DNA from: JABCZZ01 sp964454545
GTDB taxonomy: Bacteria > Pseudomonadota > Alphaproteobacteria > Rickettsiales > JABCZZ01
Assembly: GCA_964454545.1 (NCBI GenBank)
Contig: CAYVTI010000005.1
Coordinates: 11,198-75,197 of the forward strand
Direction of reading: 5' to 3'
DNA length: 64,000 nucleotides
Shown here: in pieces, positions 44,251 to 52,091 of the stretch
Position numbering within the stretch: position 1 is the stretch's first letter
Layout: each line of letters starts with the position of its first letter
The notes under the pieces: generated by a model
What the model saw: only the letters and a program-made list of their open reading frames with translations
Told to the model about the DNA's origin: nothing
Databases searched by the model: none
Made by a program: the position numbers and the translations under genes

Positions 44251-45282
44251 ATGCCGCTTATGCCACATAAGCCCGCACTTTCCGATACAGACATAACCAC
44301 ATTCCACCGTGCGTTGCGCCAATGGTACAAAAAACACGGCAGGCGTGATCTGCCCTGGCGCAATACGTGTGATGCGTATGCCATTTATGTAAGCGAGATC
44401 ATGCTGCAGCAGACGCAGGTAAAAACGGTGCTGGATCGGTATTATGCCCCGTTTCTTGAACGCTTCCCCACGCTTGCGGCGCTTGCAAAAGCGGACAGAC
44501 AGGAGGTTATCAAACGATGGGAAGGATTAGGTTATTACAACCGCGCCGCCAATCTGCATGCGGCTGCCCGGCAATGCAAAGGCGTCCTGCCGGGAACGCC
44601 GGAAACATTGCAGGCCTTGCCCGGCATCGGGCGCAATACCGCAAATGCTATCGCCTGCTTCGCCTTCGGGTATGCCGTGCCGGTGATGGAAGCCAATGTA
44701 CGGCGCGTGCTCTGCCGCGTATTCGCTCTGAGAAAAGCCGATGAGAATACGTTATGGAAAAAAGCGGAACTGCTGCTCGATGGGAAAAACCCGTTCGACT
44801 ATAATCAGGCGATGATGGACATCGGCGCGCTTGTATGCACGAAGCGCGCGCCGCGCTGCGGTGCCTGCCCGCTTAGCTCCATCTGCCGGGGCAAGAATTC
44901 TCCTGCTGCCTATCCTGCGCCTAAAGCGGCCAGATCCACCCCTGTACGCCGCCGTATTATTGTAGTCCTGCGCGACAGAACAGGCGGCTATTATTTGCGC
45001 AAACGCGAATCCAGATTTCTCCACGGATTATTTGGCTTCCCTGAATATGCGCCCGATACGGCGTTCATCATCCACGGCAACAGACGCCATCCCCTGAGGA
45101 AAACGCAGATCATAGGACGGATAACACAAACCTACAGCCATTTTACGCTGGATGCGGTAGTCTATTTTTTGCCGGTTGCGAAAACAGGTACCGGCAACCT
45201 GTACCGGGCGATGCTAGAGGAAATGAAAGCGCTGCCGCTTTCCCGCGCAGATCACAAGATAGTGGCGTTGCTTAGGGCGTAA
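44251..45282 (+). CDS. mutY: A/G-specific adenine glycosylase
   Basis: 343 residues. Removes adenine mispaired with 8-oxoguanine. The catalytic Glu is in SEIMLQQTQV. The helix-hairpin-helix is LQALPGIGRNTANAIACFAF, with the catalytic Asp region replaced by the usual YNQAMMDIGALVC further on. The 4Fe-4S ligands are C-x6-C-x2-C-x5-C in CTKRAPRCGACPLSSIC. A C-terminal NUDIX-like domain (RIIVVLRDRTGGYYLRKRES) recognises 8-oxoG. Complete and of normal length. Confidence 0.94.
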   Translation: MPLMPHKPALSDTDITTFHRALRQWYKKHGRRDLPWRNTCDAYAIYVSEIMLQQTQVKTVLDRYYAPFLERFPTLAALAKADRQEVIKRWEGLGYYNRAANLHAAARQCKGVLPGTPETLQALPGIGRNTANAIACFAFGYAVPVMEANVRRVLCRVFALRKADENTLWKKAELLLDGKNPFDYNQAMMDIGALVCTKRAPRCGACPLSSICRGKNSPAAYPAPKAARSTPVRRRIIVVLRDRTGGYYLRKRESRFLHGLFGFPEYAPDTAFIIHGNRRHPLRKTQIIGRITQTYSHFTLDAVVYFLPVAKTGTGNLYRAMLEEMKALPLSRADHKIVALLRA

Positions 45283-45405
45283 GCCCCCGTAAATTTCCTG
45301 TATGGAAAAACTTTTAACGTGGCACGTCTTTTGTCATATGGAAATTTTATGTTGTGCAAATAATGATAGGCGTTCGTTTCCACGCAACATGAGAAATGGA
45401 CCCCC

Positions 45406-47268
45406 ATGCCACAGGCAAAACACACAGCATCCCACAAGAGAAGAAACATCGGACGGAAGGAACTGATACCTGTCAGTACCGAAAAGGTTCTGTCTTTTCA
45501 ACCGCCGCCACGTCCTTCCCTGTCTCCCGTCGCACAGCAGCCGCAGGAGGGTAATTCGAGAAAATATTGTGAGATGCAGGACCGTCTTTATCACGCTGCT
45601 CTTGGCCAGATGGCGATGGGATTCTCTCCCGATGCACTGGCGCTTGCTTATACGGACTGGTTCGTGCACCTGATGCTCGCTCCCTACCGGCAGGCGGATC
45701 TGCTGCGCGATGCCCATGAAAGAGCGATGGTATTATACTCCAATACTTTTGCCTACCTGATCGGGAAAGAAGATGCCTGTTATCCGGAGGACACGCGTTT
45801 CAGCAAGCGCTACAAGGGGGACAGCTGGAAGCGCTGGCCCTACAACATCATGGCGCAGGCGCATCTGACCGCGGAGGATTGGTGGCAGGAAGCAAGCCAT
45901 GTGCGGGGCATGACCCGCCATCATCAGGATATGATAGGCTTTTTCAATCTCCTGGTATCAAGCGCACTGTCACCGGAAAATTCTCCCTTGCTTAGCCCGG
46001 AAATCAGAGATAAAAGCTTTGCCGAGCACGGCCTGAATTATCTCAAGGGACTGGATAACGCGCTCGATGACATACAGCGCTGGCTGGCGAATAAGCCGCC
46101 TGCGGAAACGGACCATTTCAAGCCCGGCATAAACGTTGCGGTTACGGAAGGCGAGGTTATCTTCCGTAATACCTTGTTCGAACTGATACAGTACGCGCCG
46201 AAAACAGAGAAAACCTATCCCGAGCCCGTGCTCATCATCCCCGCATGGATCATGAAATATTATATTCTTGATCTGTCCCCGCATAATTCCATGGTGCGCT
46301 ATCTTGTCGAACAGGGGCACACCGTATTCATGATATCGTGGAAAAACCCGGATGCGCGTTACCGCAATACCGGGTTTACCGATTACCTGAAGGAAGGTGC
46401 GCTTGAAGCGCTTAACATCGTGCAGGAAATTATCCCCAACCGCAAGGTGCATGCGGTGGGCTATTGCATCGGCGGCACGTTGCTTGCGATGCTGACCGCA
46501 CATCTGGCAAACAAGCGGCAGGATCCGCTGCAGACCGTCACCCTGTTTGCCGCCCAGATCGACTTTGCCGAAGCGGGCAGGCTCATGACGTTCATTGACG
46601 AAGCGCAACTCACTTATCTCGAGGATGTCATGTATTCGCAAGGCTACCTGCGCGGGGATCAGATTTCCGCCGCCTTCGATCTCCTGCAGCCCAGGGAATT
46701 GATCTGGCATCGCATAGCGCAGAAATACCTGATGGGCGAACGCCCTAGGAGCTTTGATCTCATGGCATGGGATAAGGACACGACACGCCTGCCCTACCGT
46801 ATGCACAGCCAGTATCTGCGAGAGTTCTACCTGCACAATACGCTGGCTGAATACGAATTTGAAATTGACGATGAAGTCCTCGACATGGATCTGGTCGCCA
46901 CTCCCATGTTCGTGGTCTCTACAGAAAATGATCATATCGCGCCGTGGAAATCGGTATATAAAATCCACTACCTGACAGACACCGAAGTCACTTTTGTGCT
47001 TGCAAACAGGGGGCATAACGGCGGCATTATCAGCGAACCCGGACATGAGGGCCGGGAATTCCGCATCGCCACCCGCGAGCAGGGCGGGCGCAGCACACAG
47101 GCAGGAAAATGGATGAGGCAGCACACGACAAAACCCGGATCATGGTGGATAAACTGGCACGAATGGCTTGCCGCGCATTCGCATGGGCAGGATGTGCCTC
47201 CTTCCATGGGCAATATGCATTATCCGCAGCTTGAGAAAGCACCCGGCACCTATGTGCATGAACACTAG
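45406..47268 (+). CDS. phaC: class I poly(3-hydroxyalkanoate) synthase
   Basis: 620 residues. Polymerises hydroxyacyl-CoA into PHA granules. The lipase-like box is GYCIGG with catalytic Cys at about residue 354. The Asp is in VSTENDHIAPW and the His in NRGHNGGIISEPGH. Other class I blocks are LIIPAWIMKYYILDLSPHNS, WKNPDARYRNTGFTDYL and PGSWWINWHEWLAAHSHGQD. No phaA, phaB, phasin or phaR is nearby. A beta-oxidation enzyme follows 14 bp downstream and could supply (S)-/(R)-hydroxyacyl-CoA intermediates. Confidence 0.94.
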   Translation: MPQAKHTASHKRRNIGRKELIPVSTEKVLSFQPPPRPSLSPVAQQPQEGNSRKYCEMQDRLYHAALGQMAMGFSPDALALAYTDWFVHLMLAPYRQADLLRDAHERAMVLYSNTFAYLIGKEDACYPEDTRFSKRYKGDSWKRWPYNIMAQAHLTAEDWWQEASHVRGMTRHHQDMIGFFNLLVSSALSPENSPLLSPEIRDKSFAEHGLNYLKGLDNALDDIQRWLANKPPAETDHFKPGINVAVTEGEVIFRNTLFELIQYAPKTEKTYPEPVLIIPAWIMKYYILDLSPHNSMVRYLVEQGHTVFMISWKNPDARYRNTGFTDYLKEGALEALNIVQEIIPNRKVHAVGYCIGGTLLAMLTAHLANKRQDPLQTVTLFAAQIDFAEAGRLMTFIDEAQLTYLEDVMYSQGYLRGDQISAAFDLLQPRELIWHRIAQKYLMGERPRSFDLMAWDKDTTRLPYRMHSQYLREFYLHNTLAEYEFEIDDEVLDMDLVATPMFVVSTENDHIAPWKSVYKIHYLTDTEVTFVLANRGHNGGIISEPGHEGREFRIATREQGGRSTQAGKWMRQHTTKPGSWWINWHEWLAAHSHGQDVPPSMGNMHYPQLEKAPGTYVHEH

Positions 47269-47282
47269 GGAAAGAATCCGCT

Positions 47283-49589
47283 ATGGCCATGCAACGCATC
47301 AGGCGCGCCGCCGTCATTGGCGCAGGAACCATGGGAAGCCAGATTGCTTCCGTTATCGCCAACGCGGGCACAAAGGTGCTGCTGCTCGATATCGTTCCTA
47401 AGGGAGCCAACGATCGCGATGTGCTGGCCAAAGAAGCCATCGAGAAACTCAAATCCTCGCGCAGGCAAGTATCCTCCAAGGATCTGGCATTAATCCAGCC
47501 TGGCAATATGGAGGATAATCTGGATAATATCACAGAGGCTGACTGGGTGATCGAGTGCGTGCCTGAGGATGCGCATGTCAAACATGACACGTATGAGAAA
47601 GTCGGGCAGTATTTGCAGCAAGGCGCTGTGATTTCCTCCAACACCTCCACCATTCCCCTGTATAAGCTGAAGGAAGGACTTGATCCGAAATTAAGGAAAC
47701 AACTCTGCATCGCACATTTCTTTAACCCGCCTGATCAGGCGCCATTACTCGAACTGGTGGCGGATCAGGATAATGATCCAAGAGCGATAAAGCTGCTCAC
47801 CGGTTTTGCCGATCGCATGCTCGGCAGGAACGTCATACCTGCAAAGGATACGCCCGGTTTCATTGGCAACCGCATCGGCATCTTCTGGATGCTGTGCGCG
47901 TTTGAGGAAGCGAAACGAAAGAATATCCCGATAGAGGTGGCAGACGCGGTGCTGAACGGCGCGTTCGGTTTCCCGAGAACCGGCGTATTCGCGCTGGCTG
48001 ATTTGATAGGCCTCAGGCTTATTCCTGAAATGGCCCGATCGCTATGCGCGCTCCTGCCGGGAAACGATGCATTTTGCCAGTTCAAAGAGGGACTGAAGCT
48101 GGTGCAGGAAGTCATAGACAAAAACCCGGGCGGCCATTCCGGTTTTTATAGGAAACTGGAGGATGGCGGCGAACAGGTATTCGATCTGCAAAACGGCGAA
48201 TACCGGAACAGGAAGAAAGCCGGTATGGAGATCGAGCACTGGCATGAATTCCTGACGCAGGACTCTCAGGAAAGCCGCTTCGCCCTGCATGTGCTTACCC
48301 AAATGCTGAGTTATACGGTACATATAGCGCCCGATATAGCGGATTCGATTCTCAATATAGATGCGGTCATGCGAGACGGCTACGGCTGGAAGTACGGCCC
48401 CTTCGAAATGATGGACCGGCTGGGGCCCTCCTGGCTCATTGAACAGATGGAAAGGGAACATCTGCATGCTCCGGCGCTGTTGAAAGAAGCGGAAGCAAAA
48501 GGTTTTTACCGCATCCGGCCGGGCAAGGGAGTGCAGTATCTGAGTTTTGACGGCAGGTACAGGAAATGGAGTACGGGCAAAGGCAAGTGGATGCTGGCGC
48601 TTAAAACCGCAGGGACAAAACCGCTCATGGAAAACATGGCGGCCAGATTATGGGACATCGGCAATGAGATAGTCTGCTGCGAATTCACTACAAAAATAGG
48701 CGTCATCGACGAGCGCGTACTGGATCTGCTTGCTGATGCGACAGAAACGGTGGAAAGAAGTTTTGCCGGACTTGTCATAGGACATGACGGCAAGCATTTT
48801 TCCGCCGGGCTCGATCTGCAGGTAATCGTGAAGAGCGCGGAGACCAATGACTGGAAGCGCGTGGAAAACATCCTGAAGCAGGGGCAGAACTGCATGCTGC
48901 GTATTAAATATGCGAAGGTGCCTGTTATCGCGGCGATCTACGGTTACACGCTGGGCGGGGCGTGCGAACTGGCGTTGCATTGTTCCGCCACGCAGGCGCA
49001 TGCCAGCACGCGGATGGGACTTGTGGAAACAGGCGTTGGCGTTATCCCCGCATGGGGCGGCGCCACCGAACTGTTACTGCGCACCGTGCGGCAAAGCGGG
49101 AAGGACAGTAATAAAATTGTAAAGCAGGGTGTGATTGCGTTCAGGCAGATTGCAGAGGCGCAAGAAACTTCCGGTGCGAAGGACGCTTTTGCCAAAGGAT
49201 TCCTGAATAAACCCTCCCGCATTACCGCCAGCCGGGAACGGTTGCTGCCGGATGCAAAAACATTATGCCTGAAATTGTCGCAGAATTACAAACCGCGGGA
49301 AAGACAACCGGTTGAAGTGCCGGTGAAAGCGCTGCATGAACGCTTCCTGCAGGAGATCAATGCGATGTCGCAAGATACCCCGCTGATAACGCCGCACCGC
49401 CGCAAGGTACTGGAAGTCCTGGCCGGTGTCCTGAGTAGTTACAGGGCGGCGCGGACCACCGGGTATAGCGACACCGGATGGAGCATGCTTACCGAACAGC
49501 AGATATTGCATTCCACGCGTGACGCCTTCATGGAATTGGTGCAGACGAAGGAAACCATGAATATGATCAGGAAAATAGTAGCCGGGTAG
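47283..49589 (+). CDS. bifunctional 3-hydroxyacyl-CoA dehydrogenase / enoyl-CoA hydratase
   Basis: 768 residues. The N-terminal dehydrogenase has NAD site AAVIGAGTMGSQIASVIANAG, and HFFNPPDQAPLLELV with the catalytic His and its TPGFIGNRIG partner. The C-terminal dehydrogenase-type domain covers about 300-400. From about 485 there is a crotonase domain with FSAGLDLQ, GYTLGGACELALHC and LVETGVGVIPAWGG (both catalytic Glu present). The dehydrogenase-first order is that of FadN-like enzymes, the reverse of FadB/FadJ. Near-coupled to phaC; ETF at 9.8 kb would serve the same pathway. Confidence 0.9.
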   Translation: MAMQRIRRAAVIGAGTMGSQIASVIANAGTKVLLLDIVPKGANDRDVLAKEAIEKLKSSRRQVSSKDLALIQPGNMEDNLDNITEADWVIECVPEDAHVKHDTYEKVGQYLQQGAVISSNTSTIPLYKLKEGLDPKLRKQLCIAHFFNPPDQAPLLELVADQDNDPRAIKLLTGFADRMLGRNVIPAKDTPGFIGNRIGIFWMLCAFEEAKRKNIPIEVADAVLNGAFGFPRTGVFALADLIGLRLIPEMARSLCALLPGNDAFCQFKEGLKLVQEVIDKNPGGHSGFYRKLEDGGEQVFDLQNGEYRNRKKAGMEIEHWHEFLTQDSQESRFALHVLTQMLSYTVHIAPDIADSILNIDAVMRDGYGWKYGPFEMMDRLGPSWLIEQMEREHLHAPALLKEAEAKGFYRIRPGKGVQYLSFDGRYRKWSTGKGKWMLALKTAGTKPLMENMAARLWDIGNEIVCCEFTTKIGVIDERVLDLLADATETVERSFAGLVIGHDGKHFSAGLDLQVIVKSAETNDWKRVENILKQGQNCMLRIKYAKVPVIAAIYGYTLGGACELALHCSATQAHASTRMGLVETGVGVIPAWGGATELLLRTVRQSGKDSNKIVKQGVIAFRQIAEAQETSGAKDAFAKGFLNKPSRITASRERLLPDAKTLCLKLSQNYKPRERQPVEVPVKALHERFLQEINAMSQDTPLITPHRRKVLEVLAGVLSSYRAARTTGYSDTGWSMLTEQQILHSTRDAFMELVQTKETMNMIRKIVAG

Positions 49590-49591
49590 CA

Positions 49592-50269
49592 TTACAGATG
49601 TTTTTCAAACCAGTCCGCCGCAAGTCCGGCGATAGTCTCCAGCGCCCCAGGTTCCTCAAAAAGATGTGTCGCCCCTGGTATGATTTCCAGCCGCGATTTT
49701 TCATTTAACTGTTCCAGCGCAATTCTATTAAGCCTCAGCACTTCATGATCCTCGCCGCCCACGATAAGAAATACCGGCGCTTCCACTTTCTTGAGTAGTT
49801 TTCCGGCCAGATCCGGACGGCCTCCGCGTGAGACCACGGCCTTAACGGTTTCGGGATATTGCGCCGCCATGACCAGCGCCGCGCCGCCGCCTGTGCTGGA
49901 GCCGAAAAGCCCGAGCGACAGATTGCCTATCGTCCCATGCTGCTTTATCCAGCCGGTAATGCCATACAGACGGCTGGCCAGGAGCAGGATATTAAACCGC
50001 ATATGGCGGGTCTGCGCCTCCGCTTTTTCCTCTGCAGCGGTCAGGAGATCGATGAGCAGGGTGGCAAACCGGCGCTGATAAAGCATATCGGCGACGTAAT
50101 GATTTCTCCGGCTGTGGCGGCTGCTGCCGCTGCCATGCGCAAAGAGCACCATGCCCTGCGGCCGCCGGGGCACGCTTAAAAAGCCTTCTAGCGTGATCCC
50201 GCCTAAGGGCACCAGAACGTCAATGTTGTTCCTCAACGGAGTCAACGTATCCAGTTCTCCCACGGTCAT
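49592..50269 (-). CDS. dienelactone-hydrolase-like alpha/beta hydrolase
   Basis: 225 residues from ATG 50269, chosen for AGGA a few bases upstream. A TTG at 50287 has none. Motifs: oxyanion region FAHGSGSSRHSRRN near residue 48, nucleophile GSSTGGGAAL near residue 122, acid VGGEDHEV, and His in PGATHLFEEPG. Members of this group are often found fused or next to phosphoribosyltransferase genes, which is not the case here. Convergent with the beta-oxidation gene, 2 bp between stops. Substrate unknown. Confidence 0.8.
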   Translation of the reverse strand: MTVGELDTLTPLRNNIDVLVPLGGITLEGFLSVPRRPQGMVLFAHGSGSSRHSRRNHYVADMLYQRRFATLLIDLLTAAEEKAEAQTRHMRFNILLLASRLYGITGWIKQHGTIGNLSLGLFGSSTGGGAALVMAAQYPETVKAVVSRGGRPDLAGKLLKKVEAPVFLIVGGEDHEVLRLNRIALEQLNEKSRLEIIPGATHLFEEPGALETIAGLAADWFEKHL

Positions 50270-50287
50270 GTCTGTCCTGTTTGTCAA

Positions 50288-50601
50288 ATAGGAGATTGGG
50301 GAAATAATTAATAGCGGTGTTCGCTTTTCGCTGTCACCGGGGCCGGAGAATATAATTTCGATAAGCTCGCGAGAGCTTATCGCTAATTTCTCCGGTCCCG
50401 AGCCTGCTAGGCAAAGCTAGCAGGAGATTTCAAGCTACTTCGGAAAGCATAAAAAGATAAGCCTCCGAGGCTGCACATAATATAAAAATTCGGCAAAATT
50501 TCTTGATCGAAATGCGCATGCCGGAAATCCGCTTCTCAACACCTGCCGTTTTATGCTAAGTACAAGAAATAAGAAATTGAATTTCAATCATAGAGAGCGT
50601 C
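50288..50601. other. 314-bp intergenic region with a palindrome cluster
   Basis: Holds two adjacent strong hairpins at 50343-50424 and a short GCCTC/GAGGC repeat near 50461-50473, then about 120 bp of AT-rich sequence that should contain the DUF190-crcB promoter. I looked for a fluoride riboswitch, given crcB, and saw no convincing match. No ORF of note. Confidence 0.5.
50343..50424. repeat. cluster of two hairpin-forming inverted repeats
   Basis: First hairpin: CGATAAGCTC (50359-50368), loop GCGA, GAGCTTATCG (50373-50382), enclosed by outer arms CCGGAGAA (50343-50350) and TTCTCCGG (50388-50395). Second hairpin: CCTGCTAG (50403-50410), loop GCAAAG, CTAGCAGG (50417-50424). All arms are perfect. 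No T-run follows. Confidence 0.85.
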
Positions 50602-50967
50602 ATGCAGATACCTCACAATGCCATTTTACTCCGCATCTTCATCGGAGAAAACGATAAACACGATACCCTGCCGCTCTACGAAGCCATCGTGCTGAAAGCG
50701 CGCGAAGCGCATCTGGCAGGCGCGACGGTGCTCCGCGGCCCTATGGGATTTGGGCACTCAAGCCGCCTGCATACGTCAAAGATCCTCCGCCTTTCCGAAG
50801 ATCTGCCCCTGGTGATTGAGATGGTGGACAGCGAAGAAAAGATCAACGCCTTTCTTCCCGCGCTCAAAAAGATGATGACTGGCGGGCTGGTAACCATCGA
50901 AAAGGTGCAGGTGCTGCAATATGGCAATGACGGCGTCGCGCAGCCCGCATCACGCGCAGGAGGATGA
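50602..50967 (+). CDS. DUF190 family protein
   Basis: 121 residues, cytoplasmic. The family pattern is clear: LLRIFIGENDKHDTLPLYEA, LAGATVLRGPMGFGHSSRLH, TSKILRLSEDLPLVIEMVDS, and the C-terminal GGLVTIEKVQVL. PII-like ferredoxin-type fold by family knowledge. It is 4 bp upstream of crcB, a very common pairing that suggests a role with fluoride export, though the biochemical role is not established. Confidence 0.9.
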   Translation: MQIPHNAILLRIFIGENDKHDTLPLYEAIVLKAREAHLAGATVLRGPMGFGHSSRLHTSKILRLSEDLPLVIEMVDSEEKINAFLPALKKMMTGGLVTIEKVQVLQYGNDGVAQPASRAGG

Positions 50968-50971
50968 TAGC

Positions 50972-51364
50972 ATGACCTATCTCTGGGTAGCGCTGGGCAG
51001 CGCGCTGGGCGGCATGGCGCGCTACTGGATGTCCGAAGTGGTTGCGGTTGCGATCGGCGAGACGTTTCCCTGGGGCACGCTGGTTATCAATATCATCGGA
51101 TCGCTGATCATCGGATTTTTTGCCACCTACACCGGCCCGGACGGCAGGATCCTCATTCCTTCCGACATACGCATATTCGTCATGGTCGGTATCTGCGGGG
51201 GATTTACCACTTTTTCTTCCTTCAGCCTGCAGACGCTTAATCTTGCCCGTAGCGGTGATTTCATGCGGGCAGGAATGAATGTCATCCTCTCCGTCGCGCT
51301 ATGTCTCCTGTTTGTCTGGCTTGGCCATCTGGCAGCAAGCGCGCTCAATCAGATAAAAAGCTGA
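50972..51364 (+). CDS. crcB: fluoride efflux channel (Fluc)
   Basis: 130 residues with four TM helices. ATG 50972 has AGGAGG 8 bases upstream; frame-open sequence before it lies in DUF190. Family motifs: ALGGMARYWMSE (GG.LGA..RY), PWGTLVINIIGSLIIGFFAT with the conserved N, and GICGGFTTFSSFSLQTLNLA with the T-T-F-S-S-F core. Dimeric F- exporter of the inner membrane. Followed by a terminator hairpin. Confidence 0.95.
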   Translation: MTYLWVALGSALGGMARYWMSEVVAVAIGETFPWGTLVINIIGSLIIGFFATYTGPDGRILIPSDIRIFVMVGICGGFTTFSSFSLQTLNLARSGDFMRAGMNVILSVALCLLFVWLGHLAASALNQIKS

Positions 51365-51371
51365 ACATAAA

Positions 51372-51404
51372 AACGCCCCCTGTGAAGAGGGCGTTCCGTC
51401 TTTT
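51372..51404 (+). terminator. rho-independent terminator after crcB
   Basis: Stem AACGCCC (51372-51378) with GGGCGTT (51389-51395), loop about 10 nt, then CCGTCTTTT. It sits 8 bp after the crcB stop and before the convergent heptad-repeat gene. Confidence 0.6.
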
Positions 51405-51418
51405 GCAGCCTTACAGTA

Positions 51419-51964
51419 TTAACGGCCGCCTTCCATTTTATGTTCATCACGATGGATTTGGCCTTTCTCATGATGAATTTCTTTCCTGTCATGGTGAACC
51501 TGGCGCTCGTCATGACGAATCTGGTGTTCATCGTGGCGGATCTGGTGCCTGTCGCGGCCAATCTGGCGCTCATCGTGCCCTATCTGGCGTTCGTCATGGT
51601 GAATCTGGTGCCTGTCTCGATCGATCTGCTGCTCCGCAGCTTTTGCGCCGGCATAGTTGCCGTTCTTCCTATCCTGCTGTTCAACAGCGCGTTCCTGCTG
51701 GATCTGCTGGCGATCACCCTGAATCTGCTGACGATCTCCCTGGATCTGACTCTGGTCATTATGAATCTGGTTGCGATCATTCTGGATCTGGTTTTCATCA
51801 CGGTGAATCTGCTGGCGATCATGATGTATCTGGTCGCGCTGGTTATCAATGCGCTGCTGATCATTGGTAATCTGGTTCATATCCTGCTGCTCCGTCTGCG
51901 CGAAAGCGGCAGCCGCCAGACTTACGCTGGCCAGCAAGGTAAGGGTGGACAATGTTTTTTTCAT
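51419..51964 (-). CDS. exported heptad-repeat protein (QIxxDR repeats)
   Basis: 181 residues. Signal peptide MKKTLSTLTLLASVSLAAAA with FAQ cleavage. The whole mature protein is two runs of about nine 7-residue units each (xQIxxDR, e.g. RQQIHHD, ENQIQND, RNQIHND), split by a 20-residue linker RKNGNYAGAKAAEQQ. One hydrophobic Ile/Val per heptad plus alternating D/R suggests a long single helix rather than a stable coiled coil. The second half is His-rich (HHDERQIGHDE). Periplasmic; metal binding or a spacer role is conceivable. No family recognised. Confidence 0.75.
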   Translation of the reverse strand: MKKTLSTLTLLASVSLAAAAFAQTEQQDMNQITNDQQRIDNQRDQIHHDRQQIHRDENQIQNDRNQIHNDQSQIQGDRQQIQGDRQQIQQERAVEQQDRKNGNYAGAKAAEQQIDRDRHQIHHDERQIGHDERQIGRDRHQIRHDEHQIRHDERQVHHDRKEIHHEKGQIHRDEHKMEGGR

Positions 51965-52091
51965 AAAAGCCCCGTATTAGGATTAAGGATGAGTAAAGAT
52001 ACCTTTACACTTAATAAAGGTAGCATACGCTACATTAAAAACGTGACTCCGCTACATTAAATTTTTGTAATAAAGATAATGGCAATAGAGT

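Noticed and set aside
45970..47124. 384-codon open frame on the minus strand
   Set aside because: Antisense to phaC, which has all catalytic motifs. No ribosome site or domain in the antisense frame.
50475..50601. Fluoride riboswitch upstream of DUF190-crcB
   Set aside because: I could not find the conserved pseudoknot elements; the sequence is AT-rich and unstructured by eye.
51440..52060. 206-codon hydrophobic frame on the plus strand, looking like a repeated membrane protein
   Set aside because: It is the complement of the 21-bp heptad repeats of the exported minus-strand protein, whose signal peptide is convincing. Hydrophobicity arises from complementing D/Q/H/R codons.
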